Origin: Halobacteriales archaeon QH_10_67_13
GTDB lineage: Archaea; Halobacteriota; Halobacteria; Halobacteriales; Haloarculaceae
Direction: 5' to 3'
Assembly: GCA_003021335.1 (NCBI GenBank)
Contig: PXQL01000007.1
Coordinates: 12,719-37,697, forward strand
DNA length: 24,979 nt
Below the pieces are notes generated by a model. That model ran no database searches and had not been told where the DNA came from. It saw only the letters and a list, made by a program, of their open reading frames with translations. How positions within the stretch are numbered: position 1 is the first letter of the stretch; each line of letters begins with the position of its first letter. The position numbers and the translations under genes are program-made. Below, piece after piece: positions 8,481 through 16,530 of this stretch.

Positions 8481-10271
8481 ATGAGTTCCGTCCGAGAGCG
8501 ATCGGAGATCGACGAGCGGTACAAGTGGGACCTCGAGGGCCTGTACGCGAGTACCGAGGACTGGGAGGCGGCCGTCGAGGAGGCACAATCGCGCTTAGAG
8601 GACCTGCGGGCCTGCGAGGGCCGGGCTGTCGCGGACGCGGCGAGCCTGCTTGAGACCCTCGAGACCTACGAGGCGGCGATGCGGGCGGTCGAGGACGTCA
8701 CCGCCTACGCCCGGATGCGCCGGGACGAGGACACCCGGGACGGCGACCGCCAGGCGATGGCCAGCCGGGCACAGTCGCTGCGCGCCGAAGCCCAGAGCGC
8801 CGGAAGTTTCCTCGAGCCGGCGATTCAGGGGCTCGACGAGAGCCGAATCGAGGCCTTCTCGGAGACCGAACCCGCCCTCGAAGCCTACGAACAGTACTTC
8901 GACGACATCCGCCGGCGAACGGCACACACCCGCTCGCCCGAAATCGAGGGGCTACTCGCGGAGCTGAGCGACGTGACGAGCGCGCCGGGAGACATCTACC
9001 GACTGCTCAGCAACGCCGACATGGCCTTCCCGGCCGTCGAGGACCCCGACGGAGAGGCAGTCGAGATCACGCTCAGCAACTTCGTGAGCCTCCAGAAAGA
9101 CCCCGACCGGGCGTTCCGGCGCCGGGTCTACGAGGCCTTTTACGACGAGTGGGAGACAGTGCGAAACGCCGTCGCGGCCGCCTACCGCAAGAACGTCACC
9201 AAAGACGAGAAACTCGCCGCCGCCCGGAACTACGAGAGCGCGCGGGCGGCGGCACTCGACAGGCCGAACGTGCCCCCCGAGGTGTACGACACTCTCGTCG
9301 AGACCGTCCGGTCGAACCTCGATCGGCTCCACCGCCACGCAGAGCTCAAGCGGGAGTCGATCGGCGCCGACGAGCTGCGGATGTGGGACCTGTACATGCC
9401 ACTCGCCGAGACCGAGAGCCCCGAGATCGGCTACGAGCAAGCCCGCGAACACGTCACCGCGGCGGTCGAACCGCTCGGCGAGCGGTATCAAGAGCGACTC
9501 GCAGCCGGCCTGGAGGACCGGTGGGTCGACGTCTACGAGACCCCGGGGAAACGCTCGGGAGCCTACAGCGGCGGCACCTACGACTCCCAGCCGTACATCC
9601 TGATGAACTACCAGGACGACGTCGACTCGATGTACACACTGGCCCACGAGCTGGGCCACTCACTACACTCGGAACTCGCGAGCGGGGCCCAGCCGTACGT
9701 CTACGCCGACTACGAGATCTTCCTCGCCGAGGTGGCCTCGACGGTCAACGAGACGCTCCTGACCCGGCATCTCCTGGAGACGAGCGAGGACGAACGGCTC
9801 CGCCGGCACGTGCTCAACCAGGCTCTAGAGCGGTTCCGCTCGACGCTGTACCGACAGACGATGTTCGCCGAGTTCGAACACCGAGCCCACGAGATGTCGG
9901 CCGAGGGCAAGCCCCTGACCGGCGACCGCCTCGACGAGCTCTACCGCGGGCTCAAATCCGAGTACTACGAGCCGGCGGTTATCGACGACCGGATCGCACG
10001 CGAGTGGATGCGGATTCCCCACTTCTACCGATCGTTTTACGTCTACCAGTACGCGACCGGCATCAGCGCTGCCGTCGCGATCGCCGAGCGGATCCGCGAG
10101 GAGGGTGCCCCGGCTGCAAAGCGGTACCGGGAGTTCCTGGAGAGCGGCTCGCGGGGCTACCCGCTCGAGTTGCTCGAGACCGTCGGCGTCGACATGACCG
10201 AGGCGGCACCGATCGAGCGGGCGCTGTCTGTCTACGGCGAGTACCTCGAGGAGTACGAGCGGCTGGCCTGA
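8481..10271 (+). CDS. pepF: oligoendopeptidase F (M3 family)
   Basis: PepF (596 residues) is a cytoplasmic zinc metallopeptidase that cleaves short oligopeptides. The M3 active site is complete: HELGH at residues 389-393 with E390 catalytic, and the third zinc ligand E417 in FLAEVAST. The C-terminal family motifs are also present, including RIPHFYRSFYVYQYATGIS. The N-terminal half is largely helical (ERYKWDLEGLYAS onward), as in PepF. Length matches family members and no interruption is seen. A weak box (cttagg) lies about 25-30 nt before the ATG. The protein is strongly acidic, typical of halophilic cytosolic enzymes. Confidence 0.95.
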   Translation: MSSVRERSEIDERYKWDLEGLYASTEDWEAAVEEAQSRLEDLRACEGRAVADAASLLETLETYEAAMRAVEDVTAYARMRRDEDTRDGDRQAMASRAQSLRAEAQSAGSFLEPAIQGLDESRIEAFSETEPALEAYEQYFDDIRRRTAHTRSPEIEGLLAELSDVTSAPGDIYRLLSNADMAFPAVEDPDGEAVEITLSNFVSLQKDPDRAFRRRVYEAFYDEWETVRNAVAAAYRKNVTKDEKLAAARNYESARAAALDRPNVPPEVYDTLVETVRSNLDRLHRHAELKRESIGADELRMWDLYMPLAETESPEIGYEQAREHVTAAVEPLGERYQERLAAGLEDRWVDVYETPGKRSGAYSGGTYDSQPYILMNYQDDVDSMYTLAHELGHSLHSELASGAQPYVYADYEIFLAEVASTVNETLLTRHLLETSEDERLRRHVLNQALERFRSTLYRQTMFAEFEHRAHEMSAEGKPLTGDRLDELYRGLKSEYYEPAVIDDRIAREWMRIPHFYRSFYVYQYATGISAAVAIAERIREEGAPAAKRYREFLESGSRGYPLELLETVGVDMTEAAPIERALSVYGEYLEEYERLA

Positions 10272-10280
10272 GCCCCCAGC

Positions 10281-10289
10281 CGTTTTGTG
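10281..10289 (+). promoter_or_regulatory. TATA-like box of the Gfo/Idh/MocA oxidoreductase gene
   Basis: cgttttgtg lies 22-30 nt before ATG 10311. An in-frame GTG at 10287 falls inside this box, which argues for the ATG as the start. Confidence 0.5.
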
Positions 10290-10310
10290 CCGCCGGCGTT
10301 GTCCGACGGT

Positions 10311-11320
10311 ATGGACATCGCGAGGCGACTCGCAGCCCCCGGCCGGGACTGGGACACCGACCCAGAGGGCGAGGTGCGGCTGGCCGTTGTCGGGCTGGGC
10401 AACTACGCGCGGTCGGTCTCGATCCCGGCGATCGAGGCCGCCGAGTACTGTGCGTTCACCGTCGGCGTCTCCGGGACACCGGCAACACGGGAGGCCGTCG
10501 CTGAGGACCACGGCGTCGAGACGATCGACTACGAGGCCTACGCCGACGGTGCCGCGAGCGGGGCCTACGACGCCGTCTACGTTGCCACCCCGAACCGGCT
10601 CCACCTCCCACACGCCGAGACCGCCGCTGACCTCGGGAAGGATGTCATCTGTGAGAAACCCTTGGAGGCGACCGTCGAGCGGGCCGAGCGGCTCGTCGAG
10701 GCCTGCGAGGCGGCGGGCGTAACCCTGATGACGGCCTACCGGATGCAGGCCGACCCGGTCGTGCGGGCGCTCCGGCGGGCGATCGCCGACGGCGCCCTCG
10801 GGACGGTGACCCGTGCGACCGGTGGGTTTACCTTCGACGTGCTCGGCGGCACGCGCGGGCCCGACCAGTGGCGCCTGGACGAGGACCTCGCCGGGGGCGG
10901 CGCGCTGATGGATGTCGGCGTGTACCCACTGAATACGACCCGGTATCTCCTCGACGCCGATCCGGTCGCGGTCCGGGGACAGATTCGCTCGACCCCGCCG
11001 TTCGATGCGGTCGACGAGCACGTTGACTTCGAGGTGGAGTTTCCCGCCTGTGTCGGGCAGTTCAATGCCAGCTTCAGCGGGCAAAGTGACGCCCGGCTCG
11101 CGGTGTACGGCACGGAGGGAATTGTCGAGCTGCGGCGGGCTTTCCAGCCCCGGGCGGACCGACGGGTAATCGTCGAGACCGACGACGGGCGGGCCGTCCT
11201 CGAGGGCCGGGGCGCCGACGAGACCCGCGAGGAGTTCGCGTACTTCGGACACTGCCTGCTGACAGACCGGCACCCCGAGCCCGACGGCCGGCTGCCGCCC
11301 GCGGACGACGGACACGACGG
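10311..11320 (+). pseudogene. Gfo/Idh/MocA family NAD(P)-dependent oxidoreductase lacking its C-terminus
   Basis: The N-terminal Rossmann domain has RLAVVGLGNYARSVSIPA, VYVATPNRLHLPHA and the catalytic-lysine motif CEKPLEA. It is followed by the family's alpha/beta domain (WRLDEDLAGGGALMDVGVYP, with its conserved Gly-Asp/Val-Gly segment). The family resembles haloarchaeal sugar dehydrogenases such as xylose dehydrogenase; the substrate cannot be deduced. After EFAYFGHCLLTDRHPEPDG (near 11285) the expected final helix, with a pattern like GL-DLR-AIYEAAETGR and a stop, is absent in all three frames. The open frame instead runs through the promoter of the next gene to 11462, overlapping it by 100 bases. 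About 25 codons plus the stop seem missing; the end given here is where the next gene's upstream region begins. Confidence 0.75.
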
Positions 11321-11334
11321 GCTTTTGAGCCGCG

Positions 11335-11343
11335 GTTTACAAC
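11335..11343 (+). promoter_or_regulatory. TATA-like box of the MFS transporter gene
   Basis: gtttacaac lies 20-28 nt before GTG 11363. It supports the GTG start and shows that this stretch is intergenic by design, although the truncated oxidoreductase frame reads through it. Confidence 0.5.
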
Positions 11344-11362
11344 CGGTCGTAGGTACTACGAC

Positions 11363-11947
11363 GTGGTCCGGTTCAACGCCGTGCGGCTGTTGGGCAACAA
11401 AGAGTTCGCCGCGCTGGCCGGGACGGCCTTCGCCAGGAGCCAGGCCTACTCGACGATCCTGATTGCGCTGGCCCTGTACGCGGATCTGTTCGGGACGACG
11501 GGCTTTGTCGAGGGGCTGTTCGGGACCGCCTTCGCGCTCGTTCAGCTGGTGATCGTGCTCCCGCTGGGTCGGAAGGTCGACACCGGGAACGCAAAGCGGT
11601 ACCTGCTGGCCGGATTCCTGGTCAACGTCGCGGTCTTCGTCGGGTTCATTTTCGTGACCAACCCACAAGGCGTGATCCTCGTCCGGCTGCTCCAAGGACT
11701 GGGCGCGAGCGTGCTCTGGATCACCGGGGCGACGATCGTCGGCGAGATCAGCCCCGACGAAGATCAGGGGCTGTGGCTGGGCTCGTACAACCAGTTCGCG
11801 TCGTTTTCGTCGCTGGCCGGCGACCTGCTCGGCGGGTATCTGCTGTACGCCTACGGGTTCACCTACACCTACCTCGTGCTGTCGGCGATCACGCTCGGGG
11901 CCTTTGCGCTCGTGTACCTGGCGCTCCGGGACGACAGCACGAGGTAG
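11363..11947 (+). pseudogene. MFS transporter, N-terminal half (ends at an in-frame TAG)
   Basis: The 194 residues carry the first six membrane segments of a major facilitator: MVRFNAVRLLGNKEFAALAG at the start, LGRKVDTGNAKRYLLAG as the cytoplasmic loop 2-3 motif, and LLQGLGASVLWITGATIVGE as segment 4. They end at FALVYLALRDDSTR followed by TAG 11945-11947. The C-terminal half continues in the same frame immediately afterwards. The central cytoplasmic loop and the start of segment 7 (about 30-35 residues) are missing. The start is GTG, supported by a TATA-like box. The transported compound is unknown. Confidence 0.75.
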
Positions 11948-12565
11948 GTCAGCTTCGGGAAGATGGCGGTCATCATCTTCGTCCCGATCTACGCCCGGAC
12001 GGGCTTTGGCATCTCGGCGTTCGCGATCGGGTGGATCATGGCCGGCGGCAAGCTCACGAAGGCACTCACCCAGGGCTTTTTCGGCACGCTGACCGACCGG
12101 TGGGGACACAGACACTACTTCGTCGCGCTCGGAGCCTTACTGTATGCCGTCGGGACGGCGGCGATCCCGCTCGCGGCGCTGGCCGAAGGCCGTATCGCGC
12201 CGATCGAGGTGTCGGTATTCGGCGACACGCAGCGGCTGGGCGGAGCCTTTTTCACGCTGTTTGGCGCCTACTCGGTGCTGGGGATCGCCGACTCGATCCG
12301 ACTGCCGGCGAGCATGTCGCTGTTCGTCGACGAGGGCGAGCGGTACGACTCGGTCGCCAGCGCGATGTCCCTGCGCTCGATCTCCTGGAAGGTCGGACAG
12401 GTGCTGGGGCCGGTGCTTGTCGGCTCAACGATGGACGCGATCTCAACGGAAGCGGGCTTCCTGCTCGCGGCCGGATTTATTATCGTCTCGACGGTCGGGT
12501 TCGTGTTTACGAGCCGGCGGGCCTACGCCGAGCCCCGCTCGAGCCGGCCGGCACCAGGGGACTGA
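11948..12565 (+). pseudogene. MFS transporter, C-terminal half
   Basis: Directly after the TAG the same frame reads VSFGKMAVIIFVPIYARTGFG, inside predicted segment 7. It continues through ISAFAIGWIMAGGKLTKALTQ, a loop 8-9 motif (GTLTDRWGHRHYF), and the last segments to a normal stop at 12565. An ATG at 11963 could start a separate 200-residue protein, but it would begin inside a membrane helix and no promoter precedes it. The two halves are read as one gene with a scar between them. Confidence 0.7.
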
Positions 12566-12580
12566 TCCGGTCGGCGCGGG

Positions 12581-12967
12581 TCAGGGGTCCTCGGCGCGAA
12601 ACCGGGTCGTAGGGCGTCCCTCGAAGCGGGGGCCCGATCCGACCGCCTCGAACCCAGCCGCGAGGGCGGCCTCCTCGACGGCGGGCCCGTCCTCGGGGAC
12701 AACCAGCTCGGCGGCCATCCCCTCCGCGCGGGCGAACCCCAGGGGCTCGGACAACAGTGTCTCGAGGCCGGCCGCCGGCCCCTCGATCTGGGTGACGTGG
12801 ACGGTCCGGTCGCGGGCGTCGTAGCTCACGAACCCCGCGATTTCGCCGTCGTCTTCGAGGACGCGAACGGTCCGGTCGTGGACCAGGTTCCGCAACACGT
12901 CTGCCGGCGCGTCGGTCATCTCGGCCAGCCGCTCGGCGTCGGCCTCAACCGCGTCGCGCATCTGCAT
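12581..12967 (-). CDS. GNAT-like N-acetyltransferase domain protein
   Basis: This is a 128-residue small cytoplasmic protein. MQMRDAVEADAERLAEMTDAP matches the first strand and helix of the GNAT fold. VRVLEDDGEIAGFVSYDARDRTVHV (in parts EDDGEIAGFVSY and TVHVTQIEG) gives the central strands, and AALAAGFEAVGSGPRFEG resembles the last helix-strand. The usual acetyl-CoA loop (R/Q-x-x-G-x-G/A) is not obvious, so the activity is uncertain. The start is at the first Met of MQM, with a TATA-like box 21-30 nt upstream on the minus strand. It diverges from lysC and converges on the MFS gene with 15 bases between stops. Confidence 0.7.
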   Translation of the reverse strand: MQMRDAVEADAERLAEMTDAPADVLRNLVHDRTVRVLEDDGEIAGFVSYDARDRTVHVTQIEGPAAGLETLLSEPLGFARAEGMAAELVVPEDGPAVEEAALAAGFEAVGSGPRFEGRPTTRFRAEDP

Positions 12968-12987
12968 GCCCGAGGCTTGGTCGCGAG

Positions 12988-12997
12988 GCACATAACC
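12988..12997 (-). promoter_or_regulatory. TATA-like box of the small GNAT gene
   Basis: ggttatgtgc on the minus strand lies 21-30 nt before ATG 12967, consistent with a leaderless transcript. Confidence 0.45.
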
Positions 12998-13034
12998 TCC
13001 GGGCCCGCCAGTCCGACCCCGGGCGGAACCGAAA

Positions 13035-13043
13035 GGAATTATG
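13035..13043 (+). promoter_or_regulatory. TATA-like box of lysC
   Basis: ggaattatg lies 54-62 nt before the lysC ATG (13097), implying a leader of roughly 30 nt. A GGTGATC directly before the ATG (13088-13094) matches the SD core but with very short spacing. Confidence 0.45.
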
Positions 13044-13070
13044 TCGCCACCACGACAAGGGCTGGCATAG

Positions 13071-13106
13071 ATGCTTGCGTCGGCGCGGGTGATCGGATGC
13101 GACTGA
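13071..13106 (+). CDS. possible 11-residue leader ORF overlapping the lysC start
   Basis: ATG 13071 opens MLASARVIGCD and ends in TGA 13104-13106, overlapping the first codons of lysC in another frame. It is the first ATG after the expected transcription start. It has no run of Lys, Thr or Met codons, so a classical attenuator is not supported. It may be chance. Confidence 0.2.
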   Translation: MLASARVIGCD

Positions 13107-14278
13107 TCGCGAAGTTCGGCGGCACGAGCGTGGCCGACGGGCCGCGGATCGACCGGGCCGCCGCCTCCGCAGCCGCGGCCGTCGAGGCGGGCCACCAGAT
13201 GGCGGTGGTCGTCAGCGCCATGGGCAAGACGACAGACGAGCTGCTCTCGGAGATCACCTTCGAGGCGACCGAGCGCGATCGGGCCGAGATCGTCAGCATG
13301 GGCGAGCGCACGTCGGTCCGGATGCTCAAGGGCGCCCTCGAGGCCCGCGGCGTCGAGGCGATCTTCCTCGAGCCCGGGCGGGAGGGGTGGCCGATCATCA
13401 CCGACGAGTACGGCGAGGTCGATGTCGAGGAGACCCGCCGGCGGGTCTCGTGGTGTCTCGAGCGCATGGCCGAGGGAGTCGTGCCGGTAATAACGGGCTT
13501 TCTCGCACAGGACCGCGAGGGCCGGATCACGACGCTGGGCCGCGGGGGCAGCGACACCACCGCGGTCATGCTGGGCAACTACATGGACGCCGACGCGGTC
13601 GCGATCGTCACCGACGTCGAGGGCGTGATGACCGCCGACCCGACCGTCGTCGAGGGCGCGCGCAACGTCGGCGAGATCACCGTTGACGAGCTCCGGAGCC
13701 TCTCCTTCCGGGGCGCGGAGGTCGTGGCGCCGTCGGCGCTTGCCTACAAGACCGCCGACCTCGATGTCCGGGTCGTCCACCACCAGCACGGCGACCTCCT
13801 GACCGGCGGGACCCGGGTCGAGGGGGAGTTCGAGACGCTGGTCGATCTCCAGGAGCGGCGGCTGGTCTGTCTGACCGTCGCTGGGCGGGCGATTCGCAAC
13901 CAGCCGGGCGTACTGGCGGCGCTGTCTGCCGCGCTGGGCGAGGCCGGCATCAACGTCGAGACCGTCTCCAGCGGGATGGACTCGGTGAGCTTCTACCTCG
14001 AGGAGGGCAAGGGTAAGGAGGCCGAGACGCTGCTGCACGACGAGGTGATCGGCGACGACGCCCTCTCGAGCGTGACCGTCGAGCAGGGACTCGCCGTTGT
14101 CAGGGTCGCGGGCGGGGAATTCGAGCAGCGAACCGGGGCGGTCCAGCAGGTGCTCGAACCACTCGAAGCCGAACGGATCTACCTCCACGACGTTGTCACG
14201 AGCGCCAGCTCGGTGTCGGTCTTTGTCGACTGGGAGGACCGCGAGCGAGCCCTCGAGTTGGTTCGAGGCGTGTTTTAG
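13097..14278 (+). CDS. lysC: aspartate kinase
   Basis: The enzyme phosphorylates L-aspartate with ATP, the first step toward threonine, methionine and, where made, lysine. Its 393 residues start with the family signature KFGGTSVADG (K6). VVVSAMGKTTDELL, then GFLAQDREGRITTLGRGGSDTTA (in parts GFLAQDREG and TLGRGGSDTTA) form the nucleotide and aspartate sites. Two ACT-type domains follow: VCLTVAGRAIRNQPGVLA at about 250 and LAVVRVAGGEFEQRTG at about 330. They are the expected place for feedback inhibition by Thr or Lys. Length is typical and the gene appears intact. The ATG was chosen by homology; no other in-frame start lies nearby. It is followed without a gap by a small membrane-protein gene. 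Confidence 0.95.
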   Translation: MRLIAKFGGTSVADGPRIDRAAASAAAAVEAGHQMAVVVSAMGKTTDELLSEITFEATERDRAEIVSMGERTSVRMLKGALEARGVEAIFLEPGREGWPIITDEYGEVDVEETRRRVSWCLERMAEGVVPVITGFLAQDREGRITTLGRGGSDTTAVMLGNYMDADAVAIVTDVEGVMTADPTVVEGARNVGEITVDELRSLSFRGAEVVAPSALAYKTADLDVRVVHHQHGDLLTGGTRVEGEFETLVDLQERRLVCLTVAGRAIRNQPGVLAALSAALGEAGINVETVSSGMDSVSFYLEEGKGKEAETLLHDEVIGDDALSSVTVEQGLAVVRVAGGEFEQRTGAVQQVLEPLEAERIYLHDVVTSASSVSVFVDWEDRERALELVRGVF

Positions 14279-14572
14279 ATGACCTCGGCGTTTCAGATCG
14301 GCCTCACGCTGGTGCCGGCGGTTCTGCTGATCGCGATGGCCGCGCTCGTGTGGCTGTCAACCCACCGGGTGCCTGACGGACGGGTGGAAGTGCTTGTCGT
14401 CTCCGGAGAGGAAGAGCGGATACTCGGGCCAGGAACGCACTTTCTGTCGCCGGTCGGCGCCCGGGCCTACCGGGTCGACCCGGAGGCGATGACCTACGAG
14501 ACGCCGACCGGATCGCTGCCCGTTCCCGAAGATCTCAGGGCCGACGTGACTCGGATCGCGGAGGACGACTGA
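14279..14572 (+). CDS. 97-residue membrane protein with a truncated SPFH/band-7-like segment
   Basis: One N-terminal membrane segment (about residues 8-27, LTLVPAVLLIAMAALVWLS) is followed by VPDGRVEVLVVSGEEERIL and GPGTHFLSPVGARAYRVDPEA. This resembles the opening of stomatin/prohibitin (SPFH) domains, where a membrane anchor leads into V-x-x-G-x-x-GV..LGPGLHF.P....V..VD. Only this first part is present, and the protein ends in an acidic tail. The ATG begins on the base after the lysC TAG, so it is probably co-transcribed and translationally coupled. No function can be assigned; the SPFH relation is by eye and modest. Confidence 0.65.
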   Translation: MTSAFQIGLTLVPAVLLIAMAALVWLSTHRVPDGRVEVLVVSGEEERILGPGTHFLSPVGARAYRVDPEAMTYETPTGSLPVPEDLRADVTRIAEDD

Positions 14573-14584
14573 CGCCGGGTCCGG

Positions 14585-15244
14585 TCACCGACCCTCCTCG
14601 AGTCGAGTGCCGAGCCGTTCGGGAAGGCCGGCGTCGGCGATCGCACGCTTGACCCGGTCGATGTCGTAGGGGACGCGGCGTTCGGTCACCGACAGCTCGT
14701 CGAGATCGAGCACGGCGTAGGCCGCCCGCGGGTCGCCGTCGCGGGGCTGGCCGACGCTGCCGGGGTTGACCACGACGCCCGCTTCGTAGCGCTCGTGGTG
14801 TTGGACGTGGGTGTGTCCGAGCACGAGGATATCCTCCTCGCCGAGCAGCTCGGGGCCAAAGTCCGCCGGGTAGGTGTACCGGTCCGGCTCCGCGGGGTGG
14901 CCGTGGACCAGCCGGACCCGGCCGTCGAGGACGCGACGGCTGATCGGCAGGTCGCCGAGCCAGGCGGTCTGGGCGTCGGAGAGCTGTTGCCGGGCGTGGC
15001 GCACGGCGGCGCCGGCCAGGCTGTTGAATCCGAAGGCTGCGCCACCGGCGACCGCGCAGTCGTGGTTGCCCTGCACCGTCGGGATCGAGCGCTCGCGGAC
15101 GGCCTCGAGACAGGGCCCGTGCCAGGGGTTGTACCCGACGACGTCGCCGGCACAGACGAGCGCGTCGACCGCGGGCATGTCCGCGAGCACCGCCTCGAGC
15201 GCCACCTTGTTCCCGTGAATATCAGAGAGCAGTCCGACCTGCAT
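14585..15244 (-). CDS. calcineurin-like metallophosphoesterase (YfcE/MJ0936-type)
   Basis: This is a 219-residue cytoplasmic dinuclear-metal phosphoesterase. All metal motifs are present in order: LLSDIHGN (D-x-H, residues 5-12), CAGDVVGYNP (GD, about 32), QGNHDCAV (GNHD, about 58), VHGHPAE and VLGHTHVQ (GHxH). The order and length fit the small YfcE-like family, which includes phosphodiesterases of broad specificity; the natural substrate is unknown. The start is supported by a TATA-like box (minus-strand gctttattcc, 15266-15275) 22-31 nt upstream. It converges with the small membrane protein, with 12 bases between stops. Confidence 0.9.
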   Translation of the reverse strand: MQVGLLSDIHGNKVALEAVLADMPAVDALVCAGDVVGYNPWHGPCLEAVRERSIPTVQGNHDCAVAGGAAFGFNSLAGAAVRHARQQLSDAQTAWLGDLPISRRVLDGRVRLVHGHPAEPDRYTYPADFGPELLGEEDILVLGHTHVQHHERYEAGVVVNPGSVGQPRDGDPRAAYAVLDLDELSVTERRVPYDIDRVKRAIADAGLPERLGTRLEEGR

Positions 15245-15265
15245 ACCGCCGCCAACGCCGCCACG

Positions 15266-15275
15266 GGAATAAAGC
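15266..15275 (-). promoter_or_regulatory. TATA-like box of the metallophosphoesterase gene
   Basis: gctttattcc on the minus strand lies 22-31 nt before ATG 15244. It gives the phosphoesterase a promoter of its own, separate from the ilvA operon upstream. Confidence 0.55.
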
Positions 15276-15300
15276 CCGCCGTCCTGGAAGTCCCGGGGGC

Positions 15301-16530
15301 TCAGCGGTCTGCGGTCGGCGGGGTCAGCCGCTCGACCTCGTAGCCGGCTCCCTCGAGGGCCTCGAGCAGCGTCTCGACGTGGTCGTGATCGCGGGTTTCG
15401 ACGTCGATCTCGAGTTCGGCGGCGTTCATCGAGACGTCCCGCGAGGACCGGTCGTGCCGGATCGCGTAGACGTTCGCGTCACTCGCAGCGATCGTCGAGA
15501 TGAGCCCCTCGAGCGCGCCCGGACGGTCGGGGAGAACGGTCCGGATGCGGAGGTATCGGCCGGTCGCGATCATGCCCCGCAGGATCACCGTCGAGAGGGT
15601 GTTGAGATCGATGTTCCCGCCACAGAGCACCGGCACGATCGTCTCGCCGTCCCCGTACTCGAAGGCGCCGACGAGCAGCGCCGCGAGTCCCGCCACGCCG
15701 GCACCCTCGACCAAGGTTTTCTCGCGCTCCAGGGCGACCGTGATCGCGAGGGCGATCTGGTCGTCGGAGACGGTGACCATCTCGTCGACGCGCTCGGTGA
15801 TGACCGGGAACGGGCGCTCGCCGACCGACCGCGTCGCGATGCCGTCGGCGATGGTGTCGACGCTGTCCCAGGTCACCCGCTCGCCTGCGGCGAACGACTC
15901 GACGCCGGCGGCCGCGCCGGCGGCCTGGACGCCGATCACGCGGGTGTCGGGCGCCCAGCCCTTGATCGCGGTGGCGACGCCAGCGATGAGCCCGCCGCCG
16001 CCGACCGGCAGTACAACCGTGTCGACGCCGGGGAGATCCTCGAGAACTTCGAGTCCGATCGTCCCCTGACCGGCCATCACCGCCGGATCGTTGAAGGCCG
16101 GCAGGTAATACCGGCCCTCCGTCGTCTCGATCTCGCGTGCGCGGGTCGCGGCCTCGTCGTAGTCGGCGCCGTGTAACACCACCTCAGCGCCGTAGTTGCG
16201 GGTCGCCGTAACCTTTGAGACCGGCGCGTCCTCGGGCATCACGACGGTGGCGTCAACGCCGAGCCGGGAGGCTGCCAGCGCGACGCCCTGTGCGTGGTTG
16301 CCGGCGCTGGCCGTGACGACCCCGCCCGCGAGCTGCGCCTCCGAGAGCGTGCCGATGCGGTTGGTCGCCCCGCGGATCTTGAACGACCCGGTCCGCTGGG
16401 TGTTCTCGAGCTTGAGATGGACCTCCGCGCCGGTCTGGGCCGAGACCGCGTGCGAGTACGAAAGCGGCGTGTGGCGGGTCGTCTCCGCAACCCGCTCGCG
16501 GGCGGCGAGGACGTCTGCGAGTTCGATCAT
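15301..16530 (-). CDS. ilvA: threonine ammonia-lyase with C-terminal ACT domain
   Basis: A PLP enzyme (409 residues) that deaminates L-threonine to 2-oxobutyrate, feeding isoleucine synthesis or threonine breakdown. The PLP lysine is K51 in RTGSFKIRGA. The phosphate-binding glycine loop is LPVGGGGLIAG at about 175. SAGNHAQGVA binds substrate. From about residue 325 an ACT domain (RIRTVLPDRPGALEGLI onward) would bind a regulatory amino acid. The length matches the roughly 400-residue ACT-containing archaeal and bacterial form. The ATG overlaps the stop of the upstream DUF502 gene by four bases (ATGA), so the two form an operon with coupled translation. The gene appears intact. Confidence 0.93.
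   Translation of the reverse strand: MIELADVLAARERVAETTRHTPLSYSHAVSAQTGAEVHLKLENTQRTGSFKIRGATNRIGTLSEAQLAGGVVTASAGNHAQGVALAASRLGVDATVVMPEDAPVSKVTATRNYGAEVVLHGADYDEAATRAREIETTEGRYYLPAFNDPAVMAGQGTIGLEVLEDLPGVDTVVLPVGGGGLIAGVATAIKGWAPDTRVIGVQAAGAAAGVESFAAGERVTWDSVDTIADGIATRSVGERPFPVITERVDEMVTVSDDQIALAITVALEREKTLVEGAGVAGLAALLVGAFEYGDGETIVPVLCGGNIDLNTLSTVILRGMIATGRYLRIRTVLPDRPGALEGLISTIAASDANVYAIRHDRSSRDVSMNAAELEIDVETRDHDHVETLLEALEGAGYEVERLTPPTADR

Noticed and set aside
9825..11315. A 496-codon minus-strand open frame
   Set aside because: It is antisense to the pepF 3' end and the oxidoreductase, with no recognisable domain.
11945..11947. TAG as a recoded (pyrrolysine-type) sense codon in the MFS gene
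   Set aside because: The sequence around the TAG is missing an expected segment, so the stop is better explained by the junction. No sign of a pyrrolysine system was seen.
12581..14188. A 535-codon minus-strand open frame
   Set aside because: Only the last 128 residues are a plausible gene (the small GNAT). The rest is antisense to lysC, and the TATA-like box supports the start at 12967.
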